From NCBI GenBank assembly GCA_963740055.1, contig CAVUCL010000005.1, positions 1-64,000 on the forward strand: DNA of 64,000 nucleotides. The letters are read 5' to 3'. Source of the DNA: WHSW01 sp963740055. GTDB taxonomy: Bacteria > Actinomycetota > Thermoleophilia > Solirubrobacterales > 70-9. Position 1 is the stretch's first letter. The number at the start of each line of letters is the position of its first letter. Shown here piece by piece: positions 38,631-47,776 of the stretch. Both the position numbers and the translations under genes were made by a program. Under the pieces are notes generated by a model, which did no database searches, was not told the DNA's origin, and saw only the letters and a list, made by a program, of their open reading frames with translations.

Positions 38631-40821
38631 ATGCGCTCGATCACCTCGTTCATCGCCGGAAGACGCACCAAATGGGTGGTGCTCGCGCTCTGGATCGTCG
38701 CCTTCGCGGTGATGATGCCGTTCGGCGCCAAGCTCGCCGACGAGACCGAGGACGACACCGCGTCGTTCCTGCCCGAGAGCTCGGAGTCGACCCGGGTGGT
38801 CGAGATGCTCGATGAGCGAGTTCGACGACGGCGGAGACGAGCCAGGGGCTGATCGTCTACCAGCGCGACGGCGGGCTGACCGCAGCCGACCGCGAGAAGA
38901 TCGCCGAGGACGCGGCGGCGCTTGACGCCCTCACCGAAGAGGAGCTGCCGCTGGTGGCGCCGCCAACGGCCCCGTTCGAGCCCGGCGCGCCACCCGAGAT
39001 CGTCGCCGACGACGGATCGCTCGCCTACACGGTCCTGGTCGTGCCGACCGACTTCGACAACTCGGCCGACTGGGGCGACCTCGTCCGCGAGACGACCGGC
39101 GCCGAGGCAGACGGGATGCAGATCAACCTCACCGGCGACCTCGGCTTCAACACCGACGCCGAGGAGGTGTTCGCCGACATCGATACGAAGCTGCTGCTGG
39201 CGACGGTGGCGCTCGTGCTCGTCCTGCTGGGCGCGATCTACCGCTCGGTGCTGGTCGCGCTGACCCCGCTGATCGTCGTCTTCCTCGCCTACTCGGTCGC
39301 CCAGGGGTTCATCTACCTGCTCGCCGAGGCGGGCGCCACCGTCTCCTCGAACTCGACCTCGATCCTGATCGTGCTCATGTTCGGGGTCGGCACCGACTAC
39401 TGCCTGCTGCTCGTCTCCCGCTACCGCGAGGAGCTGCACCGGACCGAGGACAAGCATGCGCGATGCGCGACGCGCTCAGCCGCTCCGGCCCCGCGATCCT
39501 CGCCAGCGGGCTGACCGTCACGCTCGCGATGCTGGTCTTGGTGCTGGCCGACTCCCAGAACACGGCGACCCTCGGTCCGGTGGCGGCGATCGGCGTCGCC
39601 AGCGCGATGGTCGCCGGGCTGACGCTCCTGCCGGCGCTGCTGACGATCTTCGGCCGGCGCGGCTTCTGGCCCCGCGCGTCGGCGGTCGCCTACGACCCCG
39701 AGCACGCCGCGGAGACCCGCCGCGGGATCTGGCGGCGGTTCGGCGATCGCGTCCTCCAGCGCCCGGCGGCGGCGCTTGCCGTGACTGGGCTGGTGTTCGT
39801 CGCCGGCGCCCTCGGCCTGCTCGCATACAAGGTCGACTACTCCACCACCACCTTCTTCAAGAAGTCGGTCGAGAGCGTCGAGGGCTTCAAGCTGATCGAG
39901 CAGGCGTTCCCGCCGGGCGTGCTGGCGCCGACGACGGTGCTGGTCGAGTCACCGACCGGCGAGGTCGCCGACGACGACGTCGAGGCGGCCGCTGACGCCG
40001 CCGCGGGCGTCGAGGGGGTCGCGGCCGCGACCCCGACCGGACGAGACCTCCGAGCGACGGCTCGATCGCCTCGGTTGACGGTCGTCCTCGACGGGACCCC
40101 TACACGAAGGCGGCGCTCGCGGATCGATCCCCGAGATCCGCGACAGCGTCGCCGAGCTCGAGGCGCGGCGACGGTGCTCGTCGGCGGCGGCACGCGCGAT
40201 CCGTACGACTTCGACGAGGCGACGGAGAGCGACCTGAAGCTGATCGCGCCGCTGGCGCTGGTCGTGATCGCGGTGATCCTCGCGATCCTCCTCCGCGCCC
40301 TGGTCGCGCCGCTGGTCCTGATCGCGAGCGTGATCCTCTCCTTCCTCTGCACGCTCGGGATCTCGATCCTGTTCATCCGCTTCGTCGTCGGCGACGCCGG
40401 CTTCGACGCCTCGATTCCGACCTTCGCCTTCATCTTCCTGGTCGCGCTCGGGATCGACTACACGATCTTCCTGATGGCGCGCGTGCGCGAGGAGGCGCGC
40501 CGCCACGGGACCCGCGAGGGGATGCTGCGGGCGCTTTCGGCAACCGGCCCGGTGATCACCAGCGCCGGGGTGATCCTCGCCGGGACCTTCTCGGTGCTGA
40601 TGACGCTGCCGGTGACCTTCACCTTCGACCTCGGTTTCATGGTCGCGCTCGGGATCCTGCTCGACACCTTCATCGTCCGCACGATCATGGTCCCGGCCGC
40701 GGTCGAGCTGCTCGGCGACCGGATCTGGTGGCCCTCGACGGCGAGCGGGGGTGGCGGGGCGTTGCACGAGGACACCGGCGAGCACCCGGCGGCGCCGCCC
40801 GCCGAGCCGCGCCCCGGCTAG
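38631..40821 (+). CDS. MMPL-family RND transporter (multiply frameshifted)
   Basis: A roughly 730-residue MMPL-type RND permease broken by indels. It opens with ITSFIAGRRTKWVVLALWIV, followed by a periplasmic loop, the first membrane block with GVGTDYCLLLVSRYREEL, a second loop, and the second block with VALGIDYTIFLMARVREEARR and the C-terminal helix. Frames change near 38811-38845 (twice), 39455-39465, and several times within 40035-40170, where DPYTKAALAD and IPEIRDSVAELEA appear in other frames. Conserved residues continue across each break, so sequencing indels are likely. TAGCTT 13-18 bases upstream fits the local -10 pattern. It may export lipids or hydrophobic compounds. Confidence 0.75.
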
Positions 40822-41898
40822 GCGGCCGCGCCCAGCCCGTCCTCGATCCCGGCGAGCGCGGCGGCGACGAGGCCGCCGATCGCCTCGAGGTCGTAGCCGC
40901 CCTCCTGCACGACCACGGTCGGCAGGCCGAGCAGCCCGAGCTCGCGCCCGGCGGCGCGGTAGCCGTCGGCGCTGACCGCGAGCGGGCTCTCGGGGTCGCC
41001 GGCGGCCGCGTCGACGCCGAGCGCGACGACCAGCGCCCGCGGCTCGCGCTCGCGCGCCCAGGCGGCGAGCTCGGCGACCGCGGCGAGCCAGGGACGGTCG
41101 CCGCTCCCCGGCGCCAGCGGCAGGTTCCGGTTCGCGCCGGCGCCGGCGCCGGCGCCGGTCTCGGCGGCGAAGCCGAGGTAGTGGGGGAACCAGCCCGCGC
41201 CGGGGTCGACGTGCACGGAGCCGACAGCGACCTCCGCCTCGGCGTAGAAGATCGACTGGGTCCCGTTGCCGTGGTGGGCGTCGAGGTCGAGCACGGCGGT
41301 CGCGCCGAGCGCCGCCCGCAGCCGCGCCGCCGCGAGCGCGGTGTTGTTGAGATAGCAGGAGCCGCCGAACGCGTCGCGGGTCGCGTGGTGTCCGGGCGGC
41401 CGGCAGCAGGCGTAGGCGGCCGGAGCGCCGGCGAGGACCAGGTCGGCGGCGCCGAGGGCGAGATCGGCGGCTGCGCGGGCGCCCTCCCAGGTGCCCGGGA
41501 CCGATCAGGGTCATCGTGTCGTAGGCGAAGCGCCCGGCGCGCGCGGCGGTCGCCTCGGGCACGATCGCCTCGGCGCCGCCGAGCAGCCCCGGGTGGGGGA
41601 AGAGGTAGGGGACGACGCGGTCCTGGCCCGGGTCGCGCTCGAGCCCGGCCGCCTCCCACGCCGCCCAGGCGCCGGCGAGGTACTCGAGCAGCGCCGGATC
41701 GTGGACCGCGAGCAGCGCGTCGTCGGGTTGTGGCCCGGCGTCGACGAGCTCGGCGCCCGCCGCGGTCAGGGCCGCCGCGATCCGCTCGGCGCGCTCGGGG
41801 AGCTCGGTCCCCGGGGTCCGGACCCCGACCCAGACCTCGCCGCCGGGATCGTGCGCGCGGTGGCGATCGCTCCAGACCACCGGCAGCTCGAGTCGCAT
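40818..41898 (-). CDS. Histone-deacetylase-fold amidohydrolase (AcuC/acetylpolyamine type; one frameshift)
   Basis: An approximately 360-residue zinc deacetylase. It has ERAERIAAAL at the N-terminus, RPPGHHA with the tandem active-site His, LDLDAHHGNGTQ zinc ligands, and VVQEGGYDLEAIGG near the C-terminus. One extra base in the CCCGGG run at 41494-41499 shifts the frame; removing it joins IGPGTWEGARAAADLAL. Family members deacetylate acetylated lysines, acetoin-pathway enzymes or acetylpolyamines. It is divergent from the kdd operon and shares its promoter region with two TetR-type operators, suggesting an acetylated amine or beta-amino acid substrate (inference). A GCC/GGC microsatellite encodes a GAGAGAGA loop. 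Confidence 0.8.
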
Positions 41899-41904
41899 CG
41901 CGCT

Positions 41905-41932
41905 CTCATACCACACCGCGGATCGGTCCCAA
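41905..41932 (-). promoter_or_regulatory. Promoter of the deacetylase gene
   Basis: Reading the minus strand, TTGGGA and TATGAG are separated by 16 bases and end seven bases before the ATG. The -35 box touches the first AACGnnCGTT site, so a repressor bound there could block it. Very short leader. Confidence 0.45.
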
Positions 41933-41941
41933 ACGGTCGTT
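41932..41941. promoter_or_regulatory. TetR-type operator candidate 1 (AACGGTCGTT)
   Basis: An inverted repeat AACG-GT-CGTT at the -35 region of the divergent deacetylase promoter. The same AACGnnCGTT core recurs at 42025-42036. Matches the usual look of TetR-family sites; the regulator encoded at 44.3 kb in the kdd operon is the obvious candidate. Confidence 0.5.
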
Positions 41942-41992
41942 CAGTCGTATCGGAGGCGCGGATCTTGTCCATTTCGAGGCGTCGCGCGAGGG

Positions 41993-42021
41993 TTGACACG
42001 GCGATCGCGGCCGCAATAGGT
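41993..42021 (+). promoter_or_regulatory. Promoter of the kdd operon
   Basis: A perfect -35 TTGACA, a 17-base spacer and the -10 hexamer ATAGGT. The predicted start of transcription falls about 8-10 bases before the ATG, inside operator candidate 2, so the operon is nearly leaderless and well placed for repression. Confidence 0.6.
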
Positions 42022-42024
42022 TCC

Positions 42025-42036
42025 GAACGACCGTTC
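42025..42036. promoter_or_regulatory. TetR-type operator candidate 2 (GAACGACCGTTC)
   Basis: An inverted repeat GAACG-AC-CGTTC lying between the -10 box and the ATG of kdd, directly abutting the start codon. It is the better of the two AACGnnCGTT sites and overlaps the expected transcription start. Confidence 0.6.
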
Positions 42037-43086
42037 ATGAACGCTGAACTCGGCGCGCAGATCGCGGACCAGCTCGGTGCGGGCAGGGTCGTCGACCCGC
42101 CCGGGGCGCTGCCGCAGCCCGCCGAGCGACTCGATCCCTCGCCGCCGGTCCGCGCGCACGAGTTCGAGCTCGCGGTCGAGCGGCTTTGTCTCGACTCGAC
42201 CTCGTTTCGCGACCTGCGCCGCCTCGGCGCGGCCGACGCGGAGCGGATCGGCGAGCTGATCGCGGAGATCGTCGCCGCGCGCGGCAAGATGCACAACCCG
42301 CGCACCGAGTCGGGCGGCGTCGCGCTCGGCACCGTGACCGCGGTCGGCGACCGGTTCGCTTCACCGCCGGCGCTCGGCGACCGCGTCGTCTGCCTCGCCT
42401 CGCTGACCCTGACCCCGCTGCGACTCGACGCGGTGACCGCGGTCGACCCCGACTCGGCCCAGGTCGAGGTCCGGGGGACGGCCTACGTCAGCGAGCGCTC
42501 GCCCTGGGGGCCGCTGCCGGACGACCTCGCGCTCGAGACCGCGCTCGAGCTCTACGACGTCTACGGCGCCGGGTCGCACACGCGGGCGCTGGCGCCGGCC
42601 GAGGGGACGGTCTGCGTGCTCGGCGCCGGCCACGCCGGCAAGCTCGCGCTCGCCGCCGCGCGCGACTCGATGCGCTCGGGGACGCTGGTCGCAGTCGACG
42701 TCTCGGCGGCGGCGGTCGAGCGGGTGCGCGACCTCGGCCTCTGCGACCTCGGGGTCGTCGCCGACCTGCGCGACCCGCTCGCGGCGCTGGCGGCGGTTCG
42801 CGATGCGGGCGCGGGGCCGGCCGACCTGACCGTGGTCGTGGTCAGCGCCGGCGGCTGCGAGCCGACCGCGATCCTGCTCACCGCCGACGAGGGAACGGTG
42901 CTCTTCTACTCGATGGCGACCAGCTTCCAGACCGCGGCGCTGACCGCCGACGGGATGAGCTCGAACGTGCGGATGCTGGTCGGCAACGGCTACGCGCCCG
43001 ACAGCGGCGCCTACGCGCTCGACCTCGCCCGCCGGGTGCCGGCGCTGCGCGAGGCGCTCGAGGCGCCGGTCGGGGGCGCGGCATGA
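42037..43086 (+). CDS. kdd: L-erythro-3,5-diaminohexanoate dehydrogenase
   Basis: A 349-residue NAD-dependent dehydrogenase. It matches Kdd of lysine fermentation by GRVVDPPGALPQPAERLDPS, the diagnostic IVAARGKMHNPRTESGG, SLTLTPLRLDAV, the nucleotide-binding VCVLGAGHAGKLALAAARD, and GTVLFYSMATSFQTAALTADG with MLVGNGYAPD near the end. Kdd oxidatively deaminates 3,5-diaminohexanoate to 3-keto-5-aminohexanoate, the substrate of the Kce enzyme encoded two genes downstream. The ATG abuts the operator and follows a strong promoter. It overlaps the thioesterase gene (ATGA). The preceding mutases (KamA, KamDE) are not in the window. Confidence 0.88.
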   Translation: MNAELGAQIADQLGAGRVVDPPGALPQPAERLDPSPPVRAHEFELAVERLCLDSTSFRDLRRLGAADAERIGELIAEIVAARGKMHNPRTESGGVALGTVTAVGDRFASPPALGDRVVCLASLTLTPLRLDAVTAVDPDSAQVEVRGTAYVSERSPWGPLPDDLALETALELYDVYGAGSHTRALAPAEGTVCVLGAGHAGKLALAAARDSMRSGTLVAVDVSAAAVERVRDLGLCDLGVVADLRDPLAALAAVRDAGAGPADLTVVVVSAGGCEPTAILLTADEGTVLFYSMATSFQTAALTADGMSSNVRMLVGNGYAPDSGAYALDLARRVPALREALEAPVGGAA

Positions 43087-43484
43087 GCCGCCGGACGGGA
43101 CACCCGGTGCAGATGCGCTGGCGCGACCTCGACGGGCTCGGCCACGTCAACCACACCGTCGTGCTCACCTATCTCGAGGAGGGGCGCGACGCCTTCCTCG
43201 CCGAGCATGGGATCCGCCGCGACGAGTACGTCGTCGGGCGCTGCTCGGTGAGCTTCAACGGCGAGATCGATCCCGGCTTCGACACGGTCACGGTCGAGTG
43301 CGCCGTCGCCGAGCTCGGGCGCAAGAGCCTGACGACCCGCGAGCGGATCCTCGACGGCGCCGGGGAGGCGGTGGTCGAGGCCGAGTTCGGGCTCGTGCTC
43401 TGGGACCCGCAGCGGCGCGGGTCGCGGCCGATCACCGACGACGAGCGCGCCGCGCTCACGCGCGCCGGAGAGGAGGGCCGATGA
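43083..43484 (+). CDS. Hotdog-fold acyl-CoA thioesterase (4HBT/YbgC type)
   Basis: A 133-residue single hotdog domain: VQMRWRDLDGLGHVNHTVVLTYLEEGRDAF carries the DxDGxGHVN(N/H) active-site pattern with the general-base Asp, followed by CSVSFNGEIDPGFDTVTV. Enzymes of this type hydrolyse acyl-CoAs. Its place between kdd and kce suggests action on a pathway CoA ester; in lysine fermenters the ammonia lyase Kal is a different hotdog protein, so an analogous lyase role is possible but not supported by sequence. Overlaps both neighbours by ATGA. Confidence 0.75.
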   Translation: MSRRTGHPVQMRWRDLDGLGHVNHTVVLTYLEEGRDAFLAEHGIRRDEYVVGRCSVSFNGEIDPGFDTVTVECAVAELGRKSLTTRERILDGAGEAVVEAEFGLVLWDPQRRGSRPITDDERAALTRAGEEGR

Positions 43485-44314
43485 GCCCGAGCGCGTGGAA
43501 CTCGAATCCGGTCGTGGTCACCGTCGCCGTCACCGGCGCCGACGTGTTTCGCGACAACAACCCGAACATCCCCTACACGACCGAGGAGATCGCGACCTCG
43601 ACGATCGAGGCGGCGGGCGCCGGGGCGACCGTGGCCCACCTGCACGTACGCGAGGACGACGGCACCCCGAGCGGGCGCCCGGAGCTGTTCGTCGACGTGA
43701 TCGATCGCATCCGCGCCGCCTGCGACGTGCTGACGATGGTCTCGACCGGGGGCGCCAACGACATGACGATCGCGGAGCGCACCACCGGGCTCGAGGCGAA
43801 GCCCGACATCTCCGGGGTCGAGTCCGGATCGATGAACTTCGGCGACGAGACCTTCATCACGCCGCCGCCCGCGGGGCGCGGGATCGTCGAGCGGGCGCGC
43901 TCGCAGGGGATCGCGCTCGAGGTCGAGGCGTTCGACGTCGGCCACGTGGTCAGCGCCGTGCGCTGGCTCGAGCAGGGGATCCTCGAGCCGCCGCTGCGGA
44001 TCAACCTCGTCTTCGGTGTCCCGGGGGGCATCGACGCGACGCCCGAGGCGCTCGAGGCGATGCTTCGCCCGCTGCCGCCGGAGACGTTCTGGACCGTGAC
44101 CTGCATCGGCCGCCACCACCAGCGGATGCTCGCGCTGGCGCTGCTGCAGGGCGCGCCCGGGATCCGGACCGGGCTCGAGGACGTCGCTTACCTGAGCAAG
44201 GGCGTGCACGCGCCGTCGAACGCGGCCCTGGTCGAGATGGCGATCGGGCTCGCGGGCACGCTCGGGCGCGAGGTCGCGACCCAGGACCAGACGAGGGAGC
44301 TGCTGCATCTGTGA
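43481..44314 (+). CDS. kce: 3-keto-5-aminohexanoate cleavage enzyme (BKACE family)
   Basis: A 277-residue zinc TIM-barrel enzyme of the beta-keto-acid cleavage family. Motifs: PVVVTVAVTGADVFRDNNPN, the metal HxH in VAHLHVREDDG, MVSTGG, GVESGSMNFGDETF, VFGVPGG, and TGLEDVAYLSKG near the end. Kce condenses 3-keto-5-aminohexanoate with acetyl-CoA to give acetoacetate and 3-aminobutyryl-CoA. BKACE members have diverse substrates, but pairing with kdd in one overlapping operon makes the Kce assignment likely. Coupled by ATGA upstream and GTGA downstream. Confidence 0.82.
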   Translation: MSPSAWNSNPVVVTVAVTGADVFRDNNPNIPYTTEEIATSTIEAAGAGATVAHLHVREDDGTPSGRPELFVDVIDRIRAACDVLTMVSTGGANDMTIAERTTGLEAKPDISGVESGSMNFGDETFITPPPAGRGIVERARSQGIALEVEAFDVGHVVSAVRWLEQGILEPPLRINLVFGVPGGIDATPEALEAMLRPLPPETFWTVTCIGRHHQRMLALALLQGAPGIRTGLEDVAYLSKGVHAPSNAALVEMAIGLAGTLGREVATQDQTRELLHL

Positions 44315-44967
44315 CCGACGCGGCCGTGACCCCGACCCGGCGCGGGCCCGAGACCCGCGACGCGATCCATCGTGCCGCGGTCGAGCTCTTCGCCCACCTC
44401 GGCTACCACGCGACCTCGATGCGCGAGCTCGCCGCCGCGGCGCGGGTGCAGCCCGGCGCGATCTATCACTGGTATCCGAACAAGGAGGCGATCCTGGTCG
44501 GGCTCCAGGACGACTTCATGGCCGAGCTGACCGCGGAGGTCGTCGCCGCGACCGCTTCCCAGGAGCGCCCGGCGCTGAAGCTGGCGGCGGCGGTGCGCGA
44601 GCACGTCGTCTTCCACGGCCGCCACCGGCTGGCCGCGTTCGTCACCGACTCGGAGATCCGCGCGCTGACCCCGGGGCCGCGGCGGGCGCTGATCGCTCAG
44701 CGCGACGCCTACCAGGCTCGCTTCAGCGCCCTGATTCGCGACGGCATCCGCGACGGCTCGCTGCAGGCGAGCGACGCCCACGTCGCCACCTACGCGATCC
44801 TGCTCCAGTGCACCGGGGTGGCGCTCTGGTTCGACCCCGAGGGACCGCTGCAGCTCGAGGAGGTCGCCGAGCTGCACATCGAGCTCGTGCTCGGCTCGCT
44901 GCGCGCCTCCCCGGAGCTGATCGAGGACGCGATCGCGAGCGTCTCGCGAACAGCGGGGGAGGGCTGA
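44311..44967 (+). CDS. TetR-family regulator of the kdd operon
   Basis: A 218-residue TetR protein with a GTG start inside the kce stop (GTGA). The HTH reads AIHRAAVELFAHLGYHATSM, ELAAAARVQPGAIYHWYPNK, followed by a helical ligand domain with EIRALTPGPRRALIAQRD, resembling the KstR2-like group that often senses CoA thioesters. Likely binds the two AACGnnCGTT sites in front of kdd and the deacetylase gene, so it would be autoregulated as the fourth operon gene. The ligand is unknown. Confidence 0.82.
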   Translation: MTDAAVTPTRRGPETRDAIHRAAVELFAHLGYHATSMRELAAAARVQPGAIYHWYPNKEAILVGLQDDFMAELTAEVVAATASQERPALKLAAAVREHVVFHGRHRLAAFVTDSEIRALTPGPRRALIAQRDAYQARFSALIRDGIRDGSLQASDAHVATYAILLQCTGVALWFDPEGPLQLEEVAELHIELVLGSLRASPELIEDAIASVSRTAGEG

Positions 44968-45956
44968 TGGCGCCGGCTCGGGTGAAGCCGCCGGCGCTGC
45001 CGGAGCGGGCGACGATCGCCGTCGTCGCCCCGGCGAGCCCGACCCAGATGCGCTCGGAGATCGAGCAGGCGACGGCTTACTTCGAGGCGCGCGGCCACCG
45101 GGTCGTGTTCGGCCCCAACCATCGCAAGGTGCACGGCTATCTGGCCGGGACCGACGCCGAGCGCGCCGCCGACCTGCAGTGGGCGCTGAGCGAGCCCGGG
45201 ATCGACATGGTGCACGCGCTCTGCGGCGGCTACGGCTGCGCGCGCCTCTATCCGCTGATCGACTGGGACGCGGTCGGCGACCCGCGGATCGTCTGCGGCT
45301 TCTCCGACATCACCGCGCTGCATCTCGCGCTCGCGGCGCGAACCGGGTGGGTTACGTTCTACGGGCCCAACTTCCTCCGCTTCACGCGGCGCAGGAAGGA
45401 GCTCACCCGCGAGACCGAGGAATGGTTTCACCGCGCGTTCGAGCCCCGGCCGCTGGGGCGGGTGTTCGAGGACCCGGAGAACCCCTACGTGCTGACGGTC
45501 GCCGAAGGGGTCGCCGAGGCGCCGCTGGTCGGCGGCTGCATCACCCTGCTGACCGCGAGCATCGGCACCCCGTTCGAGGTCGACACCGACGGGTGCGTGG
45601 TCCTGGTCGAGGACCTGAACGAGGACGAGTACCTGGTCGACACCGCGATCAACCACCTGATCCTCGCCGGCAAGCTCGACCGGGCGGCGGGGCTGGTGTT
45701 CGGCACCGACGTCAACCTGCACTCGCGGGTGCCGCCGGAGGGCTCGGACTCGACGCTCTCGATCGAGGAGATGCTCGACGAGCTCATCGCACCGCTCGGG
45801 ATCCCGGCGATCGCCAACGTCCCGGTCGGCCACGGAAAGCACATGGCGACGATGCCGCTCGGCATCGACGTGCGGATCGACGCCGGCGCGAAGACGCTCG
45901 AGGTGCTCGAGCCGGCGGTCGAAGCTTCAGATCAACGAACAGGAGGGTCGGAATGA
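44967..45956 (+). CDS. S66-family serine peptidase (LD-carboxypeptidase/MccF-like)
   Basis: A 329-residue cytosolic serine peptidase of family S66. Seen: ATIAVVAPASPTQM at the start, HALCGGYGCARLYPLIDW, nucleophile Ser in GFSDITAL, the acidic LVEDLNEDEYLVD (catalytic Glu region), and PVGHGKHMATMPLG (catalytic His). S66 enzymes cleave L,D bonds of muropeptides or, as MccF, the amide of microcin-like aminoacyl nucleotides. In this peptide-importer operon a role in processing imported modified peptides is attractive. It shares one base with the TetR stop and overlaps the binding-protein gene by ATGA. Confidence 0.82.
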   Translation: MAPARVKPPALPERATIAVVAPASPTQMRSEIEQATAYFEARGHRVVFGPNHRKVHGYLAGTDAERAADLQWALSEPGIDMVHALCGGYGCARLYPLIDWDAVGDPRIVCGFSDITALHLALAARTGWVTFYGPNFLRFTRRRKELTRETEEWFHRAFEPRPLGRVFEDPENPYVLTVAEGVAEAPLVGGCITLLTASIGTPFEVDTDGCVVLVEDLNEDEYLVDTAINHLILAGKLDRAAGLVFGTDVNLHSRVPPEGSDSTLSIEEMLDELIAPLGIPAIANVPVGHGKHMATMPLGIDVRIDAGAKTLEVLEPAVEASDQRTGGSE

Positions 45957-47766
45957 GGTCTCGGAGAATGTGGACGGCGGTGGCGGCGCTGGTTGCGAGC
46001 GTGGCGCTGGGGGCGGCGGTCGTGACCACGGCCGGGGCCCAGGACGACGGCGCGAGCGAGGAGTCGCAGATCCTGCGGATCGGCTGGGGCCAGGACCCGC
46101 AGACGCTGAACCCGTTCACGGGCCTCGACGAGGAGGGCTACACGGTCTGGGCGATGACCTGGGACCTGCTCGTCAACTTCAGCCCCGAGGACCTGAGCCC
46201 GACGGCGGGGATCGCGGAGAGCTGGGAGGTCTCCGAGGACGGCCGACCGTCACCTTCACGCTCGCCGACCGCAACTGGTCCGACGGCGAGCCGATCACCT
46301 CCGCCGACGTCAAGTACTCGCTCGAGACCCTCGGCGGCGAGGGGGACCTGTTCACCAGCTACACCAACAACGTCACCTCGATCGAGACCCCGGACGAGAA
46401 GACGGTCGTGATCAAGACGAAGCAGCCCGACGCGCGCATCGTCGGCGGCCTGTTCATCTACATCCTCCCCGAGCACGTCTGGGGCGAGGTCCCGCTCGAC
46501 GAGGTGACGACCAAGTACCAGCCGGAGCTGCCGATGGTCGGCAGCGGGCCCTACATCGCGACCGAGTTCGAGCGCGGGCGCATCCTGCGGCTCGAGCGCA
46601 ACCCCGAATGGGCGGGCGAGGAGCCCGAGTTCGACGAGATCCAGTTCATCAAGTACGGCACCGAGGACGCGGTCGAGCGCGCCCTGCAGCTGGGCGAGAT
46701 CGACATGGACATCGAGGTGCAGCCGACCACGTTCGAGAGCATCGGCGAGGAGGAGAACATCGAGACGGTGCGCAGCGCCTCGCCCTCCTACACCGAGCTC
46801 GCCTTCAACCTGTGCTCGGAGCAGAACTGCCCCGACGCGCAGTTCAACCCGGCGGTCCAGGACAAGACCGTGCGCCAGGCGATCGCCTACGCGATCGACC
46901 GCGAGCGGGTGAACGAGATCTCCGCCCTCGGGACCTCGTTCGTCGCCAACGGGATCCTGCCCTCGTTCTACGAGTCCTTCTACGAGACCCCTGAGCAGAC
47001 CTACGCGCCGCCGGACGTCGACGTCGCGAACCAGATGCTCGACGACGCCGGCTGGACGGCGGGCGAGGACGGCGTGCGCGAGAAGGACGGCGAGACGCTC
47101 TCGTTCGACCTCTACGTGCGCTCGGAGTCCCAGTCCGACACCCAGGCGGCGCGCCTGATCGCCGAGATGGCGCAGGAGATCGGGGTCGAGTTCAACGTCC
47201 AGGTGGTCAGCGTCGGCAAGCTGACCGAGCTCACGGTGCAGAAGGTCGACGGCAAGCCGGCGCCGGACTTCGACACCTTCGTCTGGGGCTGGGGCGGCGA
47301 CCCGTACGACCCGAGCTTCCTGCTCAGCCTGTTCACGACCGGCGAGATCGGCGCCTCCTCGGACTCGTTCTACTCGAACCCGGAGTACGACCGGCTGTTC
47401 GAGGAGCAGTCGGCGGAGTTCGACGTCGACGCGCGCCGGGAGCTGATCGCCGAGATGGTCGCGATCACCCAGGAGGACGTGCCCTATGTCGTCCTCACCG
47501 AGGACCCGAACCTGGCCGCGTATCGCAGCGATCAGGTCGAGGTCGAGCTCGCGTGCCCGGCGGAGACCGGCGATCCGATCTGCGAGCAGGTCTCCTACGA
47601 GCCGCTGCTCTCGCTCGCCCCCGCCGAGGGCGCTTCGTCCGACGACGGCGGTGGCAGCGCGGGGGTCCTGATCGCGATCGGCGCGGTGGTGGTCGCGACG
47701 ATCGGCTTCTTCGCCTGGCGCTCGCGCCGCCGGCGCGACGACGAGCCGCTGGAGCTCGAGCAATGA
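45953..47766 (+). CDS. Oligopeptide ABC transporter substrate-binding protein, C-terminally anchored (one frameshift)
   Basis: An approximately 604-residue SBP_bac_5 protein. It has a Sec signal (MWTAVAALVASVALGAAVVTT) without a lipobox cysteine, the domain start LRIGWGQDPQTLNPF, VGSGPYIATEFERGRILRL, and VRQAIAYAIDRERVNE. Unusually the C-terminus is a membrane helix (GVLIAIGAVVVATIGFFAW) followed by a basic tail, replacing the usual lipid anchor. One G is missing near 46245 (GGCCGACC for GGCCGGACC); restoring it joins SEDGR to TVTFTL. It is the receptor of the importer encoded by the next four genes. Confidence 0.85.
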
Positions 47767-47776
47767 GGCGCGGCCC

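Noticed and set aside
40035..40170. A programmed frameshift site in the MMPL gene
   Set aside because: No slippery heptamer with a downstream structure was found, several shifts in different directions are needed, and the pattern matches the indel problem seen in other genes.
41138..41160. GCC/GGC short tandem repeat, considered as a regulatory or phase-variable repeat
   Set aside because: It lies inside the deacetylase coding sequence and encodes an in-frame GAGAGAGA loop; the nearby frameshift is at 41496, not in the repeat.
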